Shown: in pieces, positions 1-5,338 of the stretch
Layout: each line of letters starts with the position of its first letter
Position numbering within the stretch: the stretch's first letter is position 1
Source: Chloroflexota bacterium
GTDB taxonomy: Bacteria > Chloroflexota > UBA6077 > CF-72
Length of the DNA stretch: 5,338 nt
NCBI GenBank assembly: GCA_019247135.1
Contig: JAFAPL010000110.1
Span: forward strand, 1 to 5,338
Direction: 5' to 3'
Notes under the pieces: model-generated
Seen by the model: the letters and a program-made list of their open reading frames with translations, nothing else
Database searches by the model: none
What the model was told of the DNA's origin: nothing
Position numbers and translations under genes: made by a program

Positions 1-212
1 GGCTGCGCGTCCTGTCGCCGCTTTCTCCGATGACCTACGTACTGGACGGTGTCCGCAAGGGCGTACTGCAGGGCGCACCACTGTCCGCGGTCTGGAGTGA
101 CCTGTTGATCCTGGTCGTCATGGGCGTGTTGCTGGTGCCCGGCGGCCTGTTGGTGTTCCGCGCGGCTGAACGCTACGCCAGGCGTAGCGGCCGCTTGAAA
201 CGGAGTGGCTAA
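1..212 (+). CDS. ABC-2 type transporter permease, C-terminal end (5' end outside window)
   Basis: The open frame enters from the left edge (first full codon at base 3) and ends at TAA 210-212, leaving 69 residues. The visible part starts with LSPLSPMTYVLDGVRKGVLQG, a loop of the kind found before the last helix in ABC-2 permeases (P-L-S/T-Y-x-x-D-x-x-R). It continues with one strongly hydrophobic helix (about DLLILVVMGVLLVPGGLLVF) and ends in a basic cytoplasmic tail (RYARRSGRLKRSG). In this family the permease pairs with a separate ATP-binding subunit to export drugs, lipids or polysaccharides. That partner would lie upstream and is not visible, so the substrate cannot be inferred. The ATG at base 30 is an internal methionine, not a credible start, because the homologous loop extends upstream of it. 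The assignment rests on a short tail, so the family is likely but the subtype is unknown. Confidence 0.72.
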   Translation, partial: LRVLSPLSPMTYVLDGVRKGVLQGAPLSAVWSDLLILVVMGVLLVPGGLLVFRAAERYARRSGRLKRSG

Positions 213-217
213 TACTC

Positions 218-1201
218 ATGCAAGCAGTTGCTGTCCAGATTCGTCCTTTTGAGACTCGTGACTACGACGCGGTCGCGGCCCTGAACAACGTCAATTTCCC
301 GGAATTCACGTCGTCTGCCGATGAGATCCGCTACGACGATGAGCACCGGCCAGCGCACTGTCGCTGGGCGCGCTGGATCGCCGAGTGTGATGAGCGTGTC
401 GTCGGCGGCGCACAGTATGAGCAGTACGCGGGCGCATATAACCCGCGTAAATTCAGTATTCAAATAACCGTTGACCCAACGCTGCACAATCGCGGCATCG
501 GCGGACGGCTTTACGCTGCATTGATCGATGCTTTGCGGGAGTTCGATCCGATCTCGATGAACGCGATGAGCCGCGAAGACATGTTCTGCCGGGTCGCGTT
601 CCTGCAGCACCGTGGATTTCGGGAGGAGCAGCGCGACTGGTCATCCGAGCTCGACCTGGATAGTTTCGACGCAACGCCCTTCCGCAAATATGTGGACTCC
701 ATGCGCTCCAAGGGTTTCGTCGTGCGCACCCTTGCCGACCTGCTCGCCAATCAGGAGCTCGACGAGCGGGAGCTCTTCGACCTGTGGGTCGAGGTCCAGG
801 ATGACGTGCCCAGTCCGCCCAGCATGGATCGCACGCGGCGCACCTTCGAGGATTGGCGAACACGCAACCTCGAGCACGTGTCGCTCTTCCCGGAGGCCTA
901 TTTCATCGCCCTCGACGGGACACGCTACGTTGGCACAACTCAGATGTGGCGGGCGCCCGAGAAGGAGTGCTTGCGGACGGGCCTGACAGGCGTGCGACGT
1001 GCATACCGCGGCCGTGGCATTGCTTTCGCGCTGAAGGTGGTGGCGTTGGAGTTCGCCAAGCAGCGTGGCTACGGTCGGGTGGATACAGAGAACGAGTCGA
1101 GGAACGTGGGAATGCTGAGCATCAACGAGCGCCTCGGCTTTGTGAAGCGCCCGGCCTGGGTGCACTATGTGGCCGAGTGGTCCGCGGCGTCGCGGGCGTG
1201 A
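218..1201 (+). CDS. GNAT family N-acetyltransferase with two tandem GNAT domains
   Basis: This is a 327-residue protein, about twice the length of a single GNAT domain. The N-terminal domain (about 7-150) opens with IRPFETRDYDAVAAL. It carries the acetyl-CoA pyrophosphate loop HNRGIGGRLYAAL at 90-102 and closes with FLQHRGF at 128-134. The C-terminal domain (about 165-320) has a canonical loop YRGRGIAFALKV from 263 (R264-x-x-G267-x-A269). It then has VDTENESRNVGMLSINERLGF (288-308), the usual GNAT pattern of a polar N-rich strand end and an N-x-x-LGF helix. Such proteins transfer an acyl group from acyl-CoA to an amine, and the acceptor cannot be read from the sequence. The first loop has H90 where Q/R is usual, so one domain may be catalytically weaker. 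The ATG lies 5 bases after the permease stop, with a weak GGAG at 202-205, suggesting co-transcription. Two-domain GNATs include mycothiol synthase and antibiotic-modifying enzymes, but nothing here supports either. Confidence 0.9.
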   Translation: MQAVAVQIRPFETRDYDAVAALNNVNFPEFTSSADEIRYDDEHRPAHCRWARWIAECDERVVGGAQYEQYAGAYNPRKFSIQITVDPTLHNRGIGGRLYAALIDALREFDPISMNAMSREDMFCRVAFLQHRGFREEQRDWSSELDLDSFDATPFRKYVDSMRSKGFVVRTLADLLANQELDERELFDLWVEVQDDVPSPPSMDRTRRTFEDWRTRNLEHVSLFPEAYFIALDGTRYVGTTQMWRAPEKECLRTGLTGVRRAYRGRGIAFALKVVALEFAKQRGYGRVDTENESRNVGMLSINERLGFVKRPAWVHYVAEWSAASRA

Positions 1202-1219
1202 ACGCCACAACGGGGCGTT
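1201..1219 (+). terminator. Weak hairpin at the end of the GNAT gene
   Basis: AACGCC (1201-1206) can pair with GGCGTT (1214-1219) around a 7-base loop. The alternative CAACG-GGG-CGTTG (1208-1220) competes with it. The hairpin overlaps the last base of the GNAT stop codon, where a terminator could lie, but no T tract follows. It is a possible terminator only. Confidence 0.2.
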
Positions 1220-1273
1220 GGTGACGTCGCCGGCAGGTTCGCAACAGGCCACTGCTGATCGCTCGGCCGCACA

Positions 1274-1279
1274 TATACT
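1274..1279 (+). promoter_or_regulatory. Candidate -10 element of the prs promoter
   Basis: TATACT matches the sigma-70 type -10 consensus at five of six positions and sits in a short A/T-rich patch inside otherwise GC-rich sequence. It would start transcription near 1285, giving prs a leader of about 20 bases. No good -35 is seen at the right distance (ACTGCT at 1251-1256, 17-base spacer, is poor) and there is no extended -10 TG. Confidence 0.4.
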
Positions 1280-1290
1280 TCTGCCTCGGT

Positions 1291-1300
1291 AGCGGGTGGA
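1291..1300 (+). promoter_or_regulatory. Ribosome binding region that decides the prs start
   Basis: The purine-rich AGCGGGTGGA lies directly before TTG 1301 and ATG 1304. Its G-rich core (1291-1296) is about 7 bases from the ATG but only 4 from the TTG, so the ATG is the better start. Choosing it also gives MYRDLSIFSGSAHPQLA, a normal Prs N-terminus. The match to GGAGG is imperfect. Confidence 0.4.
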
Positions 1301-1303
1301 TTG

Positions 1304-2257
1304 ATGTATCGCGATCTGTCGATTTTCAGTGGCTCAGCGCACCCTCAGCTCGCGCATGCCGTCTGCCGCTACCTCGGCGTGCCGCTCGGGCGTGCGGACC
1401 TGGTGAAGTTCTCCAACGAGAACATCTTTCCCAAGATCAACCAGAACGTGCGCGAGCACGACGTCTTCGTCATCCAGCCGACGTACCCCAACGTGAGCGA
1501 TTCGATCCTCGAGCTGCTCATCATGATCGACGCCCTCAAACGCGCGTCGGCGAGCCGCATCACGGCCGTTGTGCCGTACTTCTCGTATGCCAGGTCAGAC
1601 AAGAAGGATCAGCCACGCGTACCGATCACCGCGCGGCTGATCGCCGACATGCTCCAGACCGCGGGGGCCAACCGCTTTCTGACGGTCGACCTGCACGCGG
1701 GCCAGGTGCAGGGCTTCTTCAACATCCCCGTCGACGAGCTCACGGCGATGCAACCGCTGCTGCGCGACTACGCGGTGGGTATGGAGCTGATCGATCCGGT
1801 CGTCGTGGCGGGCGATCTGGGCTTCGCCAAGCGAGCGCGTAACTTCGCTGACATGATCGGCGCGTCGGTGGCGTTCGTGGAAAAGCGGCGACTCGGCAAC
1901 AACAGCCGCAGTGAACAGCTCGGGGTGATCGGCGACGTGCGTGGCAAGTCGGCGATCATCATCGACGACGAGATCGATACCGCCGGGTCGATCGTCGGGG
2001 CGGCCGAAATCGTGCACCGCGAGGGCGCGCGCGTGGTGTACGCGGCGTGTACGCACGCGCTGCTGACCGGCCCCGCCGTGGATCGCCTGCGGGCTTCGCC
2101 GATCGAGGAGATCATCGTCACCGACACGGTGTGTCAACCGCGCGACAAACGCCTGGACAACATGACCGTGCTGTCCGTGTCGCTTCTCCTTGGCGAAGCG
2201 ATCTCGCGCATCCACACCGGCGAGTCCATCGGCGCCATGTTCGGCGCACCCGTTTAG
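1304..2257 (+). CDS. prs: Ribose-phosphate pyrophosphokinase (PRPP synthetase)
   Basis: This 317-residue protein is the normal length for class I PRPP synthetase. The enzyme transfers pyrophosphate from ATP to ribose 5-phosphate in the cytosol, making PRPP for purine, pyrimidine, NAD, histidine and tryptophan synthesis. Landmarks in order are FSNENIFPKI (36-45), the ATP-binding loop PYFSYARSDKKDQPRVPITA (91-110), and TVDLHAGQVQGFF (127-139) with the metal-binding His131. The flexible catalytic loop VEKRR follows, with K194 and R196 at the same numbers as in the E. coli enzyme. The ribose-5-phosphate/PRPP loop IIIDDEIDTAGSI spans 218-230. The loop variant ARSDKKDQPR, rather than E. coli RQDRR, is what I associate with Chloroflexota and Actinomycetota. 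All catalytic residues are present, so it should be active. A TTG at 1301 would add one residue, but ATG 1304 is preferred for spacing. The gene probably has its own promoter and is followed by a block of palindromes. Confidence 0.97.
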   Translation: MYRDLSIFSGSAHPQLAHAVCRYLGVPLGRADLVKFSNENIFPKINQNVREHDVFVIQPTYPNVSDSILELLIMIDALKRASASRITAVVPYFSYARSDKKDQPRVPITARLIADMLQTAGANRFLTVDLHAGQVQGFFNIPVDELTAMQPLLRDYAVGMELIDPVVVAGDLGFAKRARNFADMIGASVAFVEKRRLGNNSRSEQLGVIGDVRGKSAIIIDDEIDTAGSIVGAAEIVHREGARVVYAACTHALLTGPAVDRLRASPIEEIIVTDTVCQPRDKRLDNMTVLSVSLLLGEAISRIHTGESIGAMFGAPV

Positions 2258-2269
2258 ATTCTTTCGGTC

Positions 2270-2291
2270 GGGGCCGATCATGATCGGCCCC
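2270..2291. repeat. Perfect 22-bp palindrome, first of three in tandem; possible prs terminator
   Basis: The half-site GGGGCCGATCA is followed directly by its exact reverse complement, giving an 11+11 perfect palindrome centred on CATG with two GATC sites. It begins 12 bases after the prs stop, where a terminator is expected. In RNA it could form a stem of about 9 bp closed by a CATG loop. No T tract follows, so intrinsic termination would be of the atypical kind. It works equally on either strand. Confidence 0.85.
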
Positions 2292-2292
2292 G

Positions 2293-2316
2293 CACGGCGG
2301 CTCATGAGCCGCCGTG
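2293..2316. repeat. Perfect 24-bp palindrome, second of three in tandem
   Basis: The half-site CACGGCGGCTCA is followed by its exact reverse complement (12+12), again centred on CATG. One base separates it from the previous palindrome and none from the next. Its core GCGGCTCATGAGCCGC differs from that of the third palindrome only by paired changes (CT/AG against AG/CT), so pairing is kept while the bases differ. Confidence 0.9.
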
Positions 2317-2340
2317 GCCAGCGGAGCATGCTCCGCTGGC
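2317..2340. repeat. Perfect 24-bp palindrome, third of three in tandem
   Basis: The half-site GCCAGCGGAGCA is followed by its exact reverse complement (12+12), centred on CATG within GCATGC. It abuts the second palindrome with no spacer. Its inner part holds one GCGGAGC and one GCTCCGC, the heptamer that recurs later in this intergenic region. Confidence 0.9.
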
Positions 2341-2373
2341 GTGCTGCGCACTCGTCGGGGGGCTCCGCCCCCC
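2341..2373 (+). repeat. Two short G/C-rich hairpins following the palindromes
   Basis: GTGC-TGC-GCAC (2341-2351) is a small 4-bp stem directly after the third palindrome. GGGGGGC-TCC-GCCCCCC (2357-2373) is a perfect 7-bp stem with a 3-base loop. The second could act as a terminator in either direction, but neither side has a T tract. Bases 2374-2430 show only a C/T-rich + strand (CTCGCTCCGTTCCGTCGCTC and similar) with no gene. Confidence 0.6.
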
Positions 2374-2433
2374 ACCGCCGCTCGCTCCGTTCCGTCGCTC
2401 ACTCCCGCGGCGACCCCCCGTGTACGTGCTGAG

Positions 2434-2484
2434 CCGCCCTGTGAGGCAATGCCCGCGCGGAGCGCCGGGGGTAAAGCAGGGCGG
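2434..2484 (+). repeat. Nested stem-loop upstream of secA
   Basis: CCGCCCTG (2434-2441) is exactly complementary to CAGGGCGG (2477-2484), forming an 8-bp outer stem. Inside the 35-base loop, GCGC-GGA-GCGC (2455-2465) forms an inner hairpin. CCC (2452-2454) and GGG (2467-2469) can extend it past a bulged C2466. A function as a terminator, RNA leader or small RNA cannot be decided from the sequence. Confidence 0.4.
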
Positions 2485-2537
2485 AGCCTCCCAATAACAG
2501 AACGAGCATAATGGTCACGCCGCGGAAGATCGTGGAC

Positions 2538-2543
2538 AATACT
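2538..2543 (+). promoter_or_regulatory. Candidate -10 element of the secA promoter
   Basis: AATACT matches four of six -10 positions and lies 15 bases before the secA ATG, so transcription would start about 9 bases upstream of the coding region. A second candidate is CATAAT at 2507-2512 (five of six). Neither has a convincing -35. The stretch 2490-2560 is visibly less G/C-rich than the hairpin block before it, which fits a promoter region. Confidence 0.22.
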
Positions 2544-2558
2544 GTGGCCTGACCTCCT

Positions 2559-5338
2559 ATGCTTAACTGGCTCACGCGCATCGGCGGGGATCCTTCCGAG
2601 CGCGAAATCAAAAGACTCAAGCCCGTCCTCGCTCAGATCAACGCCCTCGAGGACGACTACAAAGCCCTCTCCGACGACGCTCTGCGCGCCAAAACAGCCG
2701 AATTTCGAGACCGACTCGGCGAAGCCGAGACCCTCGACGATCTCCTGCCCGAAGCCTTCGCTGCCGTCAGGGAAGCGGCCCGCAGGACCATCGGCAAACG
2801 TCACTACGACGTGCAATTGCTCGCCGGCGCCGTCCTTCACTCGGGCCGCATCGCCGAGATGAAAACGGGCGAGGGCAAGACCCTGGTCGCCACCCTGCCA
2901 CTCTATTTGAACGCGCTCGAGAAACGCGGCGCCCATCTGGTGACCCCCAACGACTACCTGTCACGCCTGGGCGGCGGCTGGATGGGCCCGATCTATCACG
3001 CCCTGGGCATGAGCGTGGGTGTGATCGCGCACGAGTTTGCCGCCGTCTACGACCCCGAGTTTCAGGATCCGCTCAAACACCCCGACGAACGTTTGAACCA
3101 CTGGCGCCCGGTTGAGCACCGCTCGGGCGCTTATCAAGCTGACATCACGTATGGCACCAACAACGAGTTTGGATTCGACTACCTGCGCGACAACATGGTG
3201 TGGGAGCCAAAACAAAAGGCCCAACGTGAGTTGTATTACGCCATCGTCGACGAAGTTGACAACATCCTCATCGACGAAGCGCGAACTCCGCTGATTATTT
3301 CTGGCCCTGCTCAGGAAGCGAACCAGCTCTACGGGCTCATGGCCCTCGTGGTCAAAAACCTCGTGGCCGCATCCAAGCCGGAGGACGACGAAGAACCAGA
3401 CCCGGAAGCCGACGTCCTGGTCGACGAGAAATACCGCGTCGTTACGCCTACGGAGCGTGGCATCGACAAGGTCGAAGGTATGCTCGCGCGTACCCTGGGG
3501 AACTTCAACGGCAGTATCTACGACGGGCAAAATGTCGTTCTGACGCACTATCTCGACAACGCGCTGCGAGCCCAGTTCCTGTTCCATCGCGACGACCAAT
3601 ACATCACCAATCCGGAAGGCGAGATCGTCATCGTCGATGAATTCACGGGACGCCTCATGCCGGGCCGACGCTATTCCGAAGGCCTGCATCAAGCAATTGA
3701 GGCGAAAGAAGGCGTCAAAGTCCAGCGCGAAAACATCACGCTCGCCCGCATCACCTTCCAGAACTACTTCCGTATGTACGAGAAGCTGGCGGGCATGACG
3801 GGTACGGCCTGGACCGAGCGCGAAGAGTTCCAGAAGATCTACGACCTGGACGTCGTGGTCGTGCCGACCCACCGGCCGATGATCCGCGTCGACAGCGGCG
3901 ACCTGGTCTACAAGACCGAGGGGGCCAAGTTCAGCGCCGTCATCGACGAGATTGCCGAGCTACACGACAATGGGAGACCCGTACTGGTTGGCACGACCTC
4001 CGTCGAGAAGTCGGAGCAGCTCAGCCAATCGCTGAGGCGCCGCGGCATCGACCACGAGGTCCTGAACGCCAAGCAGCACGAGCGAGAGGCCTGGGTGATC
4101 GCCCAGGCTGGGCGGCCCGGCGCGGTGACGATCGCGACCAACATGGCGGGCCGGGGCGTCGACATTCTGCTGGGCGGCAACCCGGACGGCATGGTCGAGG
4201 CCAATTTGCGGAGCAAGGGCATCAGCCTCGAGGAAGCCACCGATGAGCAGCGTGGTGATGCCTGGGAGGAAGCCAACGAGCAATGTGAGCGCGATGCCGA
4301 TCGCGTGCGGCTGCTCGGTGGGTTGCACGTGCTCGGCACTGAGCGACACGAAGCTCGGCGGATCGACAACCAGCTGCGCGGCCGGTCTGGGCGTCAGGGC
4401 GACCAGGGCTCGTCGCGCTTCTTCGTCTCACTCGAGGACGAGCTCATGCGGCGCTTTGGCGGTGGCACGATCGCCTCCCTCATGGATCGCCTCGGCCTGG
4501 AAGAGGACGTCCCGCTCGAGCACGGCATGGTCAGTCGTGCCATCGAGAACGCCCAGCAAAAAGTCGAGGCCTACAACTTCGACATCCGCAAGCACGTGGT
4601 CGAGTACGACGACGTGCTGAATCGGCAGCGCGACGTGATCTACGGCGACCGAGAACGCGTCCTGTTCGAGGAAAACCTCAAGGCGCTGATCATGGAGTGG
4701 GTCGAGGAGACACTCGTCTCGCTGACCGGCGAATGCCTGGGTGGCGATCGCCACAGCTGGGACCTGGATGCACTGCGCCAGCAGGTCGAGCGCATTTTCC
4801 CCATGCCCGAGAACTTCTCCTGGGAAGAGATCGACCGCCTGCACGACCGCGAAGAGGTCGTCGACAACCTCATGGAGCTCGCGGAAGCGGCGTACGACCA
4901 CAAGGAGCAGGAGTTCGGCGCCGAGCAAATGCGTACGCTCGAACGCGCGTGGATGCTGAACATCATCGACAAGCTGTGGATCGAGCACCTGACGGCGATC
5001 GATGACCTGCGCGAAGGCATCGGTCTGCGAGCCTACGGGCAGCGCGATCCGCTGATCGAGTACAAGGTCGAGGCCGCCCGCATGTTCGACGATCTGCAGG
5101 GCGCGATCCGATCGAACCTGGTGAACACGATCTATCACCTGCAGCCACGGGTGCAGCAGCCACCGCCACCGCCGCCCACGGAGTCTGCGTTCGCGGGTCA
5201 GTCGCGCGGGGCCTCGCCGCCGGCCCGCAATGGCAGCGACGGCACGGCTGCGCGGTCGGCAGCGCCAGCAGGTGCACGTCCCGCACGTGCCCCAGGCTCA
5301 ACGGCGCAAGCGGCGCGCGTGGCGCCCGCGAAAGTGGG
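2559..5338 (+). CDS. secA: Preprotein translocase motor ATPase SecA (3' end outside window)
   Basis: The frame is open from ATG 2559 to the right edge, 926 residues without a stop; E. coli SecA is 901 in all. SecA binds preproteins and pushes them through SecYEG using ATP. The start MLNWLTRI matches the usual MLNKLL-type N-terminus. In order come the Walker A MKTGEGKT (101-108), ADITYGTNNEFGFDYLRDN (from ~194), Walker B DEVD (231-234), and VDEFTGRLMPGRRYSEG (from 359). LAGMTGTAWTE (from ~410), VLVGTTSVEKSE (from 475), ATNMAGRGVDI (526-536) and QLRGRSGRQGD (605-615) follow. The scaffold region IIDKLWIEHL... LREGIGLRAYGQRDPLIEYK (W807) ends the core. Residues ~158-190 carry an insertion relative to E. 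coli, and ~284-300 an acidic one. After ~867 there is a six-proline run (868-873) and an A/P/R/S/G-rich linker. The usual C-terminal zinc-binding motif would lie beyond the window. No Shine-Dalgarno precedes the start. Confidence 0.97.
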   Translation, partial: MLNWLTRIGGDPSEREIKRLKPVLAQINALEDDYKALSDDALRAKTAEFRDRLGEAETLDDLLPEAFAAVREAARRTIGKRHYDVQLLAGAVLHSGRIAEMKTGEGKTLVATLPLYLNALEKRGAHLVTPNDYLSRLGGGWMGPIYHALGMSVGVIAHEFAAVYDPEFQDPLKHPDERLNHWRPVEHRSGAYQADITYGTNNEFGFDYLRDNMVWEPKQKAQRELYYAIVDEVDNILIDEARTPLIISGPAQEANQLYGLMALVVKNLVAASKPEDDEEPDPEADVLVDEKYRVVTPTERGIDKVEGMLARTLGNFNGSIYDGQNVVLTHYLDNALRAQFLFHRDDQYITNPEGEIVIVDEFTGRLMPGRRYSEGLHQAIEAKEGVKVQRENITLARITFQNYFRMYEKLAGMTGTAWTEREEFQKIYDLDVVVVPTHRPMIRVDSGDLVYKTEGAKFSAVIDEIAELHDNGRPVLVGTTSVEKSEQLSQSLRRRGIDHEVLNAKQHEREAWVIAQAGRPGAVTIATNMAGRGVDILLGGNPDGMVEANLRSKGISLEEATDEQRGDAWEEANEQCERDADRVRLLGGLHVLGTERHEARRIDNQLRGRSGRQGDQGSSRFFVSLEDELMRRFGGGTIASLMDRLGLEEDVPLEHGMVSRAIENAQQKVEAYNFDIRKHVVEYDDVLNRQRDVIYGDRERVLFEENLKALIMEWVEETLVSLTGECLGGDRHSWDLDALRQQVERIFPMPENFSWEEIDRLHDREEVVDNLMELAEAAYDHKEQEFGAEQMRTLERAWMLNIIDKLWIEHLTAIDDLREGIGLRAYGQRDPLIEYKVEAARMFDDLQGAIRSNLVNTIYHLQPRVQQPPPPPPTESAFAGQSRGASPPARNGSDGTAARSAAPAGARPARAPGSTAQAARVAPAKV

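Noticed and set aside
641..1252. 203-residue minus-strand open frame over the GNAT gene
   Set aside because: It is antisense to the second GNAT domain, whose motifs are clear in the + frame.
1301..1303. TTG start for prs
   Set aside because: It touches the purine-rich ribosome site, leaving too little spacing, while the adjacent ATG fits the spacing and the family N-terminus.
2270..2373. CRISPR array or insertion sequence end
   Set aside because: The palindromes differ in sequence and have no spacers. There is no transposase and no target-site duplication.
2190..2511. Short + strand frames (2190-2432, 2314-2511) in the prs-secA gap
   Set aside because: Their proteins are low-complexity Arg/Ser/Pro/Ala translations of the hairpins, with no ribosome binding site and no resemblance to a SecM-like leader peptide.
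2258..2558. Known riboswitch or tRNA in the gap
   Set aside because: I could not match any conserved riboswitch core or a tRNA cloverleaf in this stretch.
2118..2936. 272-residue minus-strand open frame spanning the prs end, the intergenic block and the secA start
   Set aside because: It reads through the palindromes and two conserved genes and has no family resemblance. It is best explained by lack of stops in GC-rich DNA.
2961..3872. 303-residue open frame on the minus strand inside secA
   Set aside because: It lies opposite an unmistakable SecA frame with conserved motifs throughout. Its composition is what antisense of GC-rich codons gives, with no recognisable domain.
4428..5138. 236-residue minus-strand open frame inside the 3' part of secA
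   Set aside because: It is antisense of the SecA scaffold region, with no independent domain or start signal.

Overview
This is a GC-rich bacterial window with all recognisable genes on the + strand. It holds the tail of an ABC-2 type transporter permease (1-212), a two-domain GNAT acetyltransferase (218-1201), ribose-phosphate pyrophosphokinase Prs (1304-2257), and a SecA preprotein translocase ATPase that starts at 2559 and runs off the right edge. The Prs loop ARSDKKDQPRVPITA, and SecA details such as NDYLSRLGGGW and an extra ~30 residues before the ADITYGTNNEFGFDYLRDN motif, resemble what I recall of Chloroflexota homologues. That placement is an inference from motif style, not from a search.

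Region by region: the permease stop and the GNAT start are 5 bases apart, which suggests one transcript and perhaps translational coupling. A 102-base gap (1202-1303) follows, with a weak hairpin and a good -10 hexamer (TATACT), so prs probably has its own promoter. Prs keeps its catalytic residues and should make PRPP for nucleotide, histidine and tryptophan synthesis. SecA keeps both DEAD-motor domains and the helical scaffold region. It should drive export of preproteins through SecYEG. The two genes are housekeeping genes with no direct metabolic link.

The most unusual part is the 301-base gap between prs and secA (2258-2558). It starts with three perfect palindromes of 22, 24 and 24 bp set end to end, all centred on CATG. 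Two small G/C-rich hairpins and a larger nested stem-loop follow. The heptamer GCGGAGC, or its complement, recurs five times. The last ~60 bases are less G/C-rich and probably hold the secA promoter. The secA start codon has no Shine-Dalgarno sequence and is preceded by CCTCCT, its complement. No novel multi-gene system is evident: the genes belong to known families, and the novelty, if any, lies in this structured intergenic block.
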